Below, piece after piece: positions 18,325 through 27,468 of a DNA stretch of 64,000 nt (positions within the stretch are counted from its first letter, which is position 1; each line of letters begins with the position of its first letter). The stretch comes from Candidatus Woesearchaeota archaeon. GTDB taxonomy: Archaea > Nanobdellota > Nanobdellia > Woesearchaeales > UBA10216. The notes below the pieces were generated by a model. The model was not told the DNA's origin and ran no database searches. It saw only the letters and a list, made by a program, of their open reading frames with translations. Made by a program: the position numbers and the translations under genes. The stretch is taken from NCBI GenBank assembly GCA_016180065.1, contig JACPBY010000004.1, positions 1 to 64,000 on the forward strand, given 5' to 3'.

Positions 18325-19125
18325 GTGGTGGAGTTTAAGGGCAGAAGGCGAAAAGGCCAGGCAGCGCTTGAGTATGCAATGATAGCCACAGTAGTAGGAG
18401 TGCTGCTTCTTCCAGCCATATACCTGTTCCTGCACTCCTCCAAAGAGTCCCTTGAAGGGATAGACCACTCCCAGCTGGACAAGCTGGGAAGGGACATGGT
18501 GGCAACCGCTGAAAAGGTTTATTACATGGGGCCGCCATCAAGGATACTCATGGAGCCGAGGATGCCTGACAATGTCCTGAACATAAGCATCCAGAAGCTC
18601 CAAAACGGCATTAACATCCTGCTGTTCAACGTTACCTCATCAATAGCAAGGGGCGTGCAGACCTTCGCATACGATTCACCGGTCAGCATCAACGGCACGT
18701 TCACAGCCGCCCTTGAAAACAGGTCAATCAGCGCAGGGCTTAAGGAGATAAACATAGAGGCATACGAGCAGCCAACAGCCGGAGGAGGCGTCATCCCGTT
18801 TGCATACATAAACTTTGGCGGAAGGTGCCCGAGAAGCACAACTTACGACTTTAACAACGATGGAGAATACCAAGCTGCTGTTGACGGCTCATTCTTTGCC
18901 CAGTGCTACTGTGATGTGGCGGGCAGCCCAAAATACAGGCCGTCAAAAACATGGCAGAGCGGATGGTTTGACCTGATTGCTGTCGGAGGCAACCCGTTCA
19001 TGGTATGTGCAAACGCCGACTATGACGCCGACTGCGACGTTGACGACCAGGACGCAAGCACGTTCTGCACGACCACAGGGCTATGCGGAAGTTGCGTTTG
19101 TAACCCAGCCCCGAGCTGTTCATGA
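18325..19125 (+). CDS. pilin-like surface protein with Asp-rich (EF-hand-like) Cys-rich C-terminus
   Basis: RRKGQAALEYAMIATVVGVLLLPAIYLF N-terminus; NADYDADCDVDDQDASTFC near C-terminus. Confidence 0.75.
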   Translation: MVEFKGRRRKGQAALEYAMIATVVGVLLLPAIYLFLHSSKESLEGIDHSQLDKLGRDMVATAEKVYYMGPPSRILMEPRMPDNVLNISIQKLQNGINILLFNVTSSIARGVQTFAYDSPVSINGTFTAALENRSISAGLKEINIEAYEQPTAGGGVIPFAYINFGGRCPRSTTYDFNNDGEYQAAVDGSFFAQCYCDVAGSPKYRPSKTWQSGWFDLIAVGGNPFMVCANADYDADCDVDDQDASTFCTTTGLCGSCVCNPAPSCS

Positions 19126-19190
19126 AGCCATAGAAACCTATTTAAAGACAGGCAGCAAAAGAGGCATAGGTTCAAAAAAGAGGCTAAGCA

Positions 19191-19661
19191 ATGAGAAAAA
19201 GAAAGGCTGCTGGCAGAAAGTTGGCTGCGAAACCAGCTTCACACCGCTTTTCAGGGCTCAAGTCCCTTAACGACAAGGCAGCTGTTTTGCTGTTCATAGC
19301 CGCTCTGATTATTGTTATTTTCCTGCTTGATGCGCTGGCTGACCAGCGGTTCCAGCTTGGCGCGAAAAAAAGCGCGGCAAAGGCATTGTCAAAGGAGAAT
19401 GTTGAAGAGCTCGTCCTTTCAAAATTTGTGATAGGCTCAAAAGAGCAGGATGGCATGGGATTTATCGTGAAAGACACAGTTGACCCTGAGCTGCTGGAGC
19501 ACCTTGCTACAAAGGAATACAGCCAGGTGAAAAAAGAGCTTGGCCTTGACGCTGATTTCGCAATCCACTTTGAGGACGAAAACGGCAACCTGGTGCCAAT
19601 GGGGGAGAGAGCCTGCATCGGCAGCAGAGAGGCAAGCATCCAGGGAATCCCGTGCGGGTGA
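19191..19661 (+). CDS. single-TM hypothetical protein, paralogous to 22642..23067
   Basis: AVLLFIAALIIVIFLLDAL; DADFAIHFEDENGNLVPMGERACIGS compares with SADFCIFFEDEKGNVIPLPDGRIGIGN. Confidence 0.7.
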   Translation: MRKRKAAGRKLAAKPASHRFSGLKSLNDKAAVLLFIAALIIVIFLLDALADQRFQLGAKKSAAKALSKENVEELVLSKFVIGSKEQDGMGFIVKDTVDPELLEHLATKEYSQVKKELGLDADFAIHFEDENGNLVPMGERACIGSREASIQGIPCG

Positions 19662-19728
19662 CCCCTTCGGCGAAATGGTTATAGACAATTTCGTGGCTTA
19701 TGACTCACTTTTTACGAAATTTTCTATC

Positions 19729-19771
19729 GGTGAATTTCGCCTATTGTGAGCTATAAGCTGCGAAATTCACC
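19729..19771. repeat. perfect 12-bp inverted repeat
   Basis: GGTGAATTTCGC (19729-19740) and GCGAAATTCACC (19760-19771). Confidence 0.85.
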
Positions 19772-19948
19772 ATAACATTGGCAGAAGCCGATGAAAACTT
19801 CACCAGAATGCAGTTTTTCTTTAAATAATACTTTAAATGAGTTAAGCGTTTGTTTTAAGAAAATTTAGGCGTGCAATCAAAATATTTAAATATTACTTTA
19901 AGAATACTTTAAACTTGTTTTAAATAAACTTTAAGTGAGCTGGTAGCT

Positions 19949-21310
19949 GTGGATGCAGAGACTTTGAAGAAGATTATTGCAGAAGGCGAGAATGTTGAGG
20001 TGGAATTGAAGCAGTCATTTCACAGCGTTCAGGATATCGCCAAAGATATCTGTGCGTTTGCTAACACACAGGGAGGGCTTCTCATTCTTGGAGTTAAGGA
20101 TAATGGAACCATTGAAGGTTTGAAGGGTGAACTTGATAAGGTTCAGCAGCAGATATCAAATGCAAATTCGATGATTCACTCTGCTCCGCTGATCAGTGTG
20201 GAGATTTTAAGCTTGGATAACAAGAAGGTAGTTGTGGCAGCAGTACATAAGGCTGATTCTTCTATTTTCCACAGTGTTGAAGGCGTTATTTATGTGAGAA
20301 TTGGCAGTACAATCCAGCGGCTTGAGGGCCAGAGCATTGTTGAATTCCTCAGGAACCGGCAGATTTTGTTGTTTGACGAGGCTATCGAGCCTTCTGCCAG
20401 ATTGGAAGATATAGATCTCCGGAAGGTTAGAGCGTACATGGAGAAACGGGGGCAGCCGGCGCTTCTTGATAGCCATTCACTGAAGGATTTCTTGATTAGC
20501 AAGAAGCTTGTTTCGCTGCAGCCAGATATGAAGCTTAAAAGCGCTGCCTTGCTATTCTTTGCAAAGGATGTGCAGCAGTTTTATCCGTACACGCAGATAA
20601 AACTTGTCAGGTTTGATGGCTCTGAGCCGATAAAAGTGCTGGCATATGAGGATGCGAAAGGCAGTTTGCCTCAGCTTATTGACCATTCTGTGAATTTTGT
20701 CATGAGGTTTGTTCCCAAGGAATTTGTTATAAAGGACACCCAAAGGGAAGAGATACCCGCGCTGCCAGAGGAAGCTGTGAGAGAGGCCGTGATTAACGCT
20801 GTAGCCCACAGGGATTACTTTAACAAAAACGAGGTTCAGATAAGCGTGTTTGATGACAGGGTTGAGATAACAAATCCTGGCGGCCTTCCTGAAGGCATGT
20901 CAAAGGAGCTTCTGGGAGCATTGTCCATTCAGCGCAACCCAAAAATCTACCAGTTTCTGAAGGATTATGGCTACATGGAAGGAATTGGCTCTGGAATTTC
21001 CAAGATGTATAGCCTGATGCGGGAGAGCAGGCTTAACAATCCTGAATTTATTACTACAAAAGAATTCTTCAGGGCAATATTAAGGACAAAAAAACTTGAA
21101 AAAACTGTAAAAAACGTTGCGGATTTGAGCGACAGGCAGCTTAAAGGCCTTGAATACCTTAAGCAGAAAGGCAAGGTTAAATCTCAGGATTACGCTTCAA
21201 TCAATAAGATTTCAACACCAACCGCAATTAAAGACTTATTAGAACTTGAAAAGAAGAAGCTGATTAAGAAAATTGGCAAATACAAAGGAGCTCATTACGT
21301 CCTGACGTAA
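19949..21310 (+). CDS. AlbA_2 (Schlafen-like) domain ATP-binding transcriptional regulator-like protein
   Basis: ENVEVELKQSFHSVQDIAKDICAFANTQGGLLILGVKDNG; EAVREAVINAVAHRDYF; HTH-like C-terminus. Confidence 0.88.
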   Translation: MDAETLKKIIAEGENVEVELKQSFHSVQDIAKDICAFANTQGGLLILGVKDNGTIEGLKGELDKVQQQISNANSMIHSAPLISVEILSLDNKKVVVAAVHKADSSIFHSVEGVIYVRIGSTIQRLEGQSIVEFLRNRQILLFDEAIEPSARLEDIDLRKVRAYMEKRGQPALLDSHSLKDFLISKKLVSLQPDMKLKSAALLFFAKDVQQFYPYTQIKLVRFDGSEPIKVLAYEDAKGSLPQLIDHSVNFVMRFVPKEFVIKDTQREEIPALPEEAVREAVINAVAHRDYFNKNEVQISVFDDRVEITNPGGLPEGMSKELLGALSIQRNPKIYQFLKDYGYMEGIGSGISKMYSLMRESRLNNPEFITTKEFFRAILRTKKLEKTVKNVADLSDRQLKGLEYLKQKGKVKSQDYASINKISTPTAIKDLLELEKKKLIKKIGKYKGAHYVLT

Positions 21311-21355
21311 AAACAAAGATAGTTCGACAAAGCTTGTATATTCGGCGGTGATAAG

Positions 21356-22582
21356 ATGGGAAAAAGAGGCCAGGCTGCGAACGAGGCAGCCATGATAACG
21401 CTCATGGTGCTTTTTGTGCTGTCAATCTTCATGGCTGTGCTTTCAGACGAGCTTGCAGATGTTGTTGAAAAAAACTATAAGGACTCGCTTGAGGCCGTTG
21501 CAGACGTTGTGGAAGCTGAGGCGAACATAGCTCTCGGAGCTGAAGAGGGGTATTATCATTCTTTTGTCCTGCCGCCCAGGCTTGCAGGAAGCCGCTATAC
21601 TTTTGAGTTCATAAACTCAACATTGCTCAGCACTTCTACAGTGAAAATAAACGCAAGCATAATCAGGATTCATGCGCTTCAGGGCGACAGGACATACCAC
21701 ACTGACAGGATGCTCCAGCCAAATGTGCTTGGGAACCTTGTCAGGGCAGCCGGCTCGCTCAACTCAGTAAGAAAGGAAAAAGGAGAAATCATATTCAAGC
21801 CTGCAAGAGGGGCAAACCCGCCAGCCATCCTGACAGTCAGCCCAAAAGAAGGGCCAGGCGCTGGCGGAACAACTGTCGTGATTACCGGCACAGACTTTGT
21901 CAATCCTGTAACCGTCTCGTTTGGCGGCGCTTCAGCAGCGGTTACCTTCGATAGCATAACACAGCTTACTGCTGTAACTCCTGCGCATGCTGCCGGCCAG
22001 GCTGATGTGGTGGTTACCAATCCTGACCTTCAACCAGACACGCTGAACGGAGGGTTCACTTACGTGGGAAGCGGAGGCGGATTGCCAAACTGGAGGCCAT
22101 GTAATAACGGTGCTGAGTGCGCATCGGGCTGGTGCGGCGATGACGACGACAACGATGGCTTCAGTGATGCAGGAAGCGGCATATGCAGGCCAGACCCCGG
22201 CCCTGGCAACTACGACTGCGATGACTCTGTATGGGCTGTTAAGCCCCGGCAGGCAAGCCATTTTACCTATCCTCGCTCTGACGGAACCTTTGACTACGAC
22301 TGTGACGGCTTGGAAACTCCGAACCCCGGCTTTAACTGTCTTGCAACAGTAGCCAATAACCCTGGCTGCTCAGGCTCAAGCTTGCCGGGTAAAGGAGGCT
22401 ATACCAGCTCAATTCCTGCCTGCGGCAGCAGCGGAACATTCAGGATGTGCAGACAATATTCCGGCTCAGGCTGCAGCACATGGGTAGGTGACTACCCTTG
22501 CAGCGACCCCTGCAACGTAAACCCCCCGACAATCACCAGAGTGAAAACTTATGATTATACCGCCACAATGGGCTGCAAATAA
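21356..22582 (+). CDS. surface protein with pilin-like N-terminus, IPT/TIG domain and MopE-like Asp-rich repeats
   Basis: KRGQAANEAAMITLMVLFVL; PKEGPGAGGTTVVITGTDF...PVTVSFGGASA; GDDDDNDGFSDAGSG, YDCDDSVW, DYDCDGLE. Confidence 0.8.
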   Translation: MGKRGQAANEAAMITLMVLFVLSIFMAVLSDELADVVEKNYKDSLEAVADVVEAEANIALGAEEGYYHSFVLPPRLAGSRYTFEFINSTLLSTSTVKINASIIRIHALQGDRTYHTDRMLQPNVLGNLVRAAGSLNSVRKEKGEIIFKPARGANPPAILTVSPKEGPGAGGTTVVITGTDFVNPVTVSFGGASAAVTFDSITQLTAVTPAHAAGQADVVVTNPDLQPDTLNGGFTYVGSGGGLPNWRPCNNGAECASGWCGDDDDNDGFSDAGSGICRPDPGPGNYDCDDSVWAVKPRQASHFTYPRSDGTFDYDCDGLETPNPGFNCLATVANNPGCSGSSLPGKGGYTSSIPACGSSGTFRMCRQYSGSGCSTWVGDYPCSDPCNVNPPTITRVKTYDYTATMGCK

Positions 22583-22641
22583 TTCCAGGAAGATTAACAA
22601 ATGTTTTAAAGCAAATTGTCCGTGCTGATGGAAAAAGAGGC

Positions 22642-23067
22642 ATGAGAATGAGAATAGCGAAAAGCGCGAGAAAAGCCCAGACAATATCCTTTGATGCCCT
22701 CATAGGAGTGGGGCTTTTCATTGTTGCAGTGATACTGCTGTTTTACATTACGGGGCGGGAGTCCAAGGGCAAGGAGTCTGTGCAGGTTGAGGATGATTCT
22801 GAGAAGCTTACAGGCCTGCTCAGTTCCCCACAGAACACCAGCATTTCTATTGTGTCAGGGTCAAAGGTTGACTCTGGCAGGCTTGAAGAGCTTTCCATGC
22901 TCCAGTATGAGCTGATAAAGGCGCAGGCAGGCACGTCAGCAGACTTCTGCATATTCTTTGAGGATGAAAAAGGAAATGTCATACCCCTCCCTGATGGCAG
23001 GATTGGCATAGGCAATGCGTTTGTGAACATAAGCGGAAAGGCGTGCAACGGGACAATGCCGCCATAA
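22642..23067 (+). CDS. single-TM pseudopilin-like protein
   Basis: KAQTISFDALIGVGLFIVAVILLFY; C-terminal half resembles 19191..19661. Confidence 0.7.
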   Translation: MRMRIAKSARKAQTISFDALIGVGLFIVAVILLFYITGRESKGKESVQVEDDSEKLTGLLSSPQNTSISIVSGSKVDSGRLEELSMLQYELIKAQAGTSADFCIFFEDEKGNVIPLPDGRIGIGNAFVNISGKACNGTMPP

Positions 23068-23588
23068 AAACGGGAAAAAAGATGCGTAAAAAGGGCCAAT
23101 ACATCATCCTTGATGCTTTTATTGCAGCAATGATGCTTGCTGTAGGAATAATGCTCATACTGGCAACGAGGCACAGCTCCAGCTACCTGAAGCAGCCAGT
23201 TATTGCCTCACAGGACCTGGCATCTTCTCTGGGCTCCACAAAGCTGAGCGACCTTAACGACCCGCTGGTCCTTAACATGACGTCTGAGGGGATAATAACC
23301 GCGCTTGATAACACTGTCCTGCAGCAGGCAGCAGAGTTTTACAAGCGCAACATGGCAGCCAGCGCTGCCGAGCTGATACGGAATGTGAGCGCAAGGCTGA
23401 TAGCCCCGCAGTACAGCTTTGAGGTCAGGGTAAACAACGAACTAATTTATTCAAGAGCTTCAGGAGAAGGGTCAAGGCGAAACCAAAGCAGGCTTGTGAT
23501 AGCCTCAAGAAAGGTGCTGTTTGGGGTGTTAAACGACACCGTGGAGTTGTGGGGCCCGTGGATAGGCGAAGTGACCGTGTGGGAGTAA
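23043..23588 (+). CDS. pseudopilin-like membrane protein
   Basis: MRKKGQYIILDAFIAAMMLAVGIMLIL; probable start at an internal Met near 23082. Confidence 0.65.
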   Translation: MQRDNAAIKTGKKMRKKGQYIILDAFIAAMMLAVGIMLILATRHSSSYLKQPVIASQDLASSLGSTKLSDLNDPLVLNMTSEGIITALDNTVLQQAAEFYKRNMAASAAELIRNVSARLIAPQYSFEVRVNNELIYSRASGEGSRRNQSRLVIASRKVLFGVLNDTVELWGPWIGEVTVWE

Positions 23589-23592
23589 GAAG

Positions 23593-24837
23593 ATGGGCAG
23601 CATAGGCAGTAAAATGAGGCGCAAGCAGGGATTGTTTTTTACATCAGTTGCGTTCATAATAGTCATAATACTTGTCTTGACTTTCTCTCCCCCCAGGCCA
23701 ATAACCCTTGCTTATGAAACCCAGGCCATGGAGGCAAGGGCAAGGATGGTGAATGAGCACACCAAAGCTGTTGTTAACAGCTACCTGCCCCTTGCCATCC
23801 GGATTTCAGCGTACAACACGTTTGCTGCCCTCGCGGAATTCCTGCAGGAAAAAAGCAGGCAGGGAAAAGGAAAATATTTTGCAACAACCGAGCTTTTCAA
23901 CCTGACATTCAGCGAAGTAATGGTTAACGGCACAATCTGCTGTGACATACAAGGCCCTCCGGACTGGCCAAGCTGCGACAGTGACGTCAAGGCTGATGTT
24001 CTTGACCGGAGCAAGCACCTAAGCATAGATGACTGCCTGGAAAAGCCGGTGATGAGAGATAAAAACCTCTCCATACTTTTGAAGCGGATTGAAAATGCCT
24101 CGTTCGTTGCGCTCAGGGTGAATACGAGCATAGGAGGGTATGACCTGAAAGATGCAAGGATAATAGAGCTTTTCCAGGACAACCGCACAGGCCCGTGGAA
24201 GGTTGGCATTAATGTCTCAGTAAACTACTCCATAACTGTCGGGGATATTTCAGTCAACAATTCAAAAAACATCTCTGTCCTTTTCAGCATAGAAGGCATA
24301 CCTGACCCGCTTTATCCTGTAGAAAGCTGGTTTGTTGACGAAGATGGGGATACTGTCACGGGCGCAGCCGGCGACCCTGACGAGCGCATTTACACCAACT
24401 ACTTCAATGCCACAAACATCACAAAGTGGAACTTATCGAACCTTTACAGGCAGGCAGACTGGAGGCTTTACAAGCATGATGAGAACGCTTCCAGCTTCCT
24501 CATGAGATTTTACGGCATGGATGAGCGCTCGCCCTGCTGCGGAGTTGAAAGCCTGATAAACCCGTTCACAATGGAAACTGTCAATGGCAGGGTGGAAAAG
24601 CCATACGTGGACTGGTGCTACTATGGCGGCAACAACCGCTGCACTTCATCACAGGCAGGCAGCATGTGGAATGTTACCTGCATGACAAACCCTGTTGACC
24701 AGGACACCGAGAAGTTCTACAGGTTCGCAATCAGCAGCTACCACGCCTCCCAATACAACGCAACAAACCACCTCTACGGATTAGACCCTGATGGTGCAGG
24801 CCCGCTTCCTGCCTGCGCAGAAACGCCATTTCCATAG
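23593..24837 (+). CDS. membrane-anchored exported protein of the pilin-like locus
   Basis: One N-terminal TM (LFFTSVAFIIVIILVLTF) and long ectodomain with many NxS/T sequons. Confidence 0.7.
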   Translation: MGSIGSKMRRKQGLFFTSVAFIIVIILVLTFSPPRPITLAYETQAMEARARMVNEHTKAVVNSYLPLAIRISAYNTFAALAEFLQEKSRQGKGKYFATTELFNLTFSEVMVNGTICCDIQGPPDWPSCDSDVKADVLDRSKHLSIDDCLEKPVMRDKNLSILLKRIENASFVALRVNTSIGGYDLKDARIIELFQDNRTGPWKVGINVSVNYSITVGDISVNNSKNISVLFSIEGIPDPLYPVESWFVDEDGDTVTGAAGDPDERIYTNYFNATNITKWNLSNLYRQADWRLYKHDENASSFLMRFYGMDERSPCCGVESLINPFTMETVNGRVEKPYVDWCYYGGNNRCTSSQAGSMWNVTCMTNPVDQDTEKFYRFAISSYHASQYNATNHLYGLDPDGAGPLPACAETPFP

Positions 24838-24847
24838 CTAAACAGCA

Positions 24848-25645
24848 ATGATAAAGAAAACGCTCGTAACGGCAAAGAACACGGCAGGATTTTTCCTTGC
24901 AGTTGCCAACGCATTTAACCCGCTCTATTATCGCGCTATAACACAGAAGCCACTTGGCACCATAATTGGCCATGTCCTCTATCTGCTGCTCATTATTGTG
25001 CTGCTGACAGCAGCAACTGTCCTGCCATCTCTGCAGCTGAAGGAGCTTCTTGAAATCAGGGTAAAAGCCGCTCTGGAAACCAAAGAGCCAATACAGGCAA
25101 AAATCAGCTGGCTGGGAAACACCCAGATTTTCGTGAACACCACAGTGAATGAGAAGGAAGCGGAGAAATATGACCTTGCCCTCTCGTCATCAGAGCTTCG
25201 CTCAAAACCAGCCCTGTGCTTTTTCAGAAATGAGGTGTGCCAGCTGTTCGGTGTTAAGCAGGGCTCAATCCCCATTTCCGAGCTTAATATAGGCAAAGCA
25301 GGCAAGGCATCAAGTGCAACCTTAACACTCCTTGCCATAATGCTGCCGGGGCTGCTTATCCTGCTATACCTTTCACTGGCTGTGAAATACCTGGCGCTTG
25401 CCATTGCTGCAGCAGCAATCGGGTACATTGCCATCAAAGTTACAAAGAGGGACACGGGCATGCTTGACACAATAAAGATAGCCGCATATTCAATGACTGC
25501 CCTCGCAGTGCTTGACTTTGCAGCATACCTGCTTCAGAACAGCCCTGTCAAAATACCAGCCTTTGCCCCGCTGCTTGCTTATCTGGCGATACTGGCCGTT
25601 GCATTATTCCTCCATGGCGTGGCAAGGGTGGATGACAGAATTTAA
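24848..25645 (+). CDS. multi-pass membrane protein (DUF1189-like)
   Basis: AFNPLYYRAITQKPLGTIIGHVLYLLLIIVLLTAAT and several later TM segments. Confidence 0.65.
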   Translation: MIKKTLVTAKNTAGFFLAVANAFNPLYYRAITQKPLGTIIGHVLYLLLIIVLLTAATVLPSLQLKELLEIRVKAALETKEPIQAKISWLGNTQIFVNTTVNEKEAEKYDLALSSSELRSKPALCFFRNEVCQLFGVKQGSIPISELNIGKAGKASSATLTLLAIMLPGLLILLYLSLAVKYLALAIAAAAIGYIAIKVTKRDTGMLDTIKIAAYSMTALAVLDFAAYLLQNSPVKIPAFAPLLAYLAILAVALFLHGVARVDDRI

Positions 25646-25680
25646 AAAGCCGCCCTCTTCTTTAGCTATTGCGGTACAAG

Positions 25681-26682
25681 ATGAAAACAAGTGAAATTGT
25701 CTGCCTAGGCATTGAAAGCACAGCACATACTTTTAGTGTAGGAATAGCAACTGCAACTGTGGCTGAAAAAACAAGAGGCAAGGTGCTTGCAAATGTTATA
25801 AAACAATTCACAACAAAAACCGGAGGCATAATACCAGCAGAGGCTGCAGAGCACCACGTTGAGGTTTGTGATGTTGCAATAAAGGAGGCGTTAGCTGCAG
25901 CAGCAATCAAGATCAGGGATGTTGACATAATTTCTTTTTCACAGGGCCCAGGAATAGGGCACTGCCTCAGGATAGGGGCGGCAGCCGCAAGGACCCTGGC
26001 AGTTGTGCACAAAAAGCCGCTCGTTGGGGTGAACCACTGCATTTCGCACCTTGAAATAGGCAAGCTTCTCACAGCAGCGAAAGACCCGGTTCTCCTGTAC
26101 GCTTCAGGAGCAAACACTCAGGTCATTGCGTTTGAGGCAGGAAAATACAGAATCTTCGGGGAAACGCTGGACCAAGGAGTGGGCAACATGCTGGACGCAT
26201 TCGCCAGGCATATCGGCCTTGGCTTTCCAGGAGGGCCACAGGTAATGAAGATGGCAAAGGGTGGGAAAAATTACATTGAGCTGCCTTACGTTGTAAAGGG
26301 GATGGACGTAAGCTTTGGCGGAATACTTACAAACATCACGCGCAAATACGACAACGGCAGCTACAGCAAGGAGGACCTGTGCTACTCGCTGCAGGAAACT
26401 ACCTTTGCCATGCTTGTGGAAGTGGCGGAGAGGGCGCTTGCACACACAGGCAAGACTGAGTTGCTGCTTGGAGGCGGGGTTGCCTGCAACGCAAGGCTCC
26501 AGGAGATGTGCAGAATAATGTGCGAGGAGAGAGGAGCAAAGCTGTTTGTGCCCGAAAGGCAGTTCCTCGTGGACAACGGAGCTATGATAGCCTGGCTTGG
26601 CATCCTTGAATACCTGAAAGGCACAAGGACGCCTGTGGAACGTTCAGCGATAAAGCCATACTGGAGGACGGATGAGGCTTAA
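25681..26682 (+). CDS. kae1: KEOPS complex subunit Kae1 (tRNA N6-threonylcarbamoyladenosine protein)
   Basis: CLGIESTAHTFSVGI; HHVEVCDVA; NHCISHLEIG; LLGGGVACNARLQEM; Bud32 kinase not fused. Confidence 0.95.
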   Translation: MKTSEIVCLGIESTAHTFSVGIATATVAEKTRGKVLANVIKQFTTKTGGIIPAEAAEHHVEVCDVAIKEALAAAAIKIRDVDIISFSQGPGIGHCLRIGAAAARTLAVVHKKPLVGVNHCISHLEIGKLLTAAKDPVLLYASGANTQVIAFEAGKYRIFGETLDQGVGNMLDAFARHIGLGFPGGPQVMKMAKGGKNYIELPYVVKGMDVSFGGILTNITRKYDNGSYSKEDLCYSLQETTFAMLVEVAERALAHTGKTELLLGGGVACNARLQEMCRIMCEERGAKLFVPERQFLVDNGAMIAWLGILEYLKGTRTPVERSAIKPYWRTDEA

Positions 26683-27054
26683 GTCACAGAATCAGCCGCA
26701 GCCTCAATCACCCGCTTAATGTCACCGGTGAAAGCTTTACTTGCATTTATAGAGAACTTTGAATAACCACATATTTATGATTCTTGTTCAAAGTTCTCTT
26801 AGACAACTTTGCTATATAACTGGGATAATTAAAGTTGTCTGTAATTTCAATAGCGACTGTTTCGCCATCTCTGCTATGTCAACAATCACGCCATTGTGTT
26901 TTTTCCGAAAATTCCGCAAGCCTTCCGCAGAAATGCGTTTTTGGCGTTGTTTATGCGCCGCTTCCGGAATATTTCCTGGCGTTGCCGAAAATCTTGCGGC
27001 TTTTATTGGCTAAGGTTCATTAATTCCAGCTTCTATTCTCAGCTGCGGTGAGGC

Positions 27055-27468
27055 ATGACGAAGTTAGTGTTGTCTGAGAAAAAGCTTACGGCTGCCTGTG
27101 CAGCAACAGCCCTAATAGGCATAGCAAGCATTTTTATTATTTCCTTACTGGCAGAGCCATTGCGGCTATCGCCGGGTGAAGCTGCAAGAGGAAGCACAGG
27201 CAGCAGCGCAAGCCAGAAAGCAAAAATCTCAGGATTTGTTGATTCTGTAGACATTAAGGAAAGCCATGCTGTTATTGGAATAGCGGCTTTAGAGGCTGTT
27301 GAAGCGATAAGCTTTGACACCAGCTATGTAAAGCGCCTTGGCCTTGAAAGGTTCCAGGAAGTTGAAGCGCTTGGCGAGCTCAGGCGTTACAAGGGCAGGG
27401 AGTCTTTTGTAATTGCAAAAATAAAGCTGCTTAACAGGAATACGAGCTTCTGCCAATCAGGTGATTAA
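27055..27468 (+). CDS. hypothetical protein, N-terminal TM plus possible OB-fold-like domain
   Basis: Hydrophobic N-terminus; overlaps the start of the next gene by 8 nt, suggesting co-translation. Confidence 0.6.
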   Translation: MTKLVLSEKKLTAACAATALIGIASIFIISLLAEPLRLSPGEAARGSTGSSASQKAKISGFVDSVDIKESHAVIGIAALEAVEAISFDTSYVKRLGLERFQEVEALGELRRYKGRESFVIAKIKLLNRNTSFCQSGD

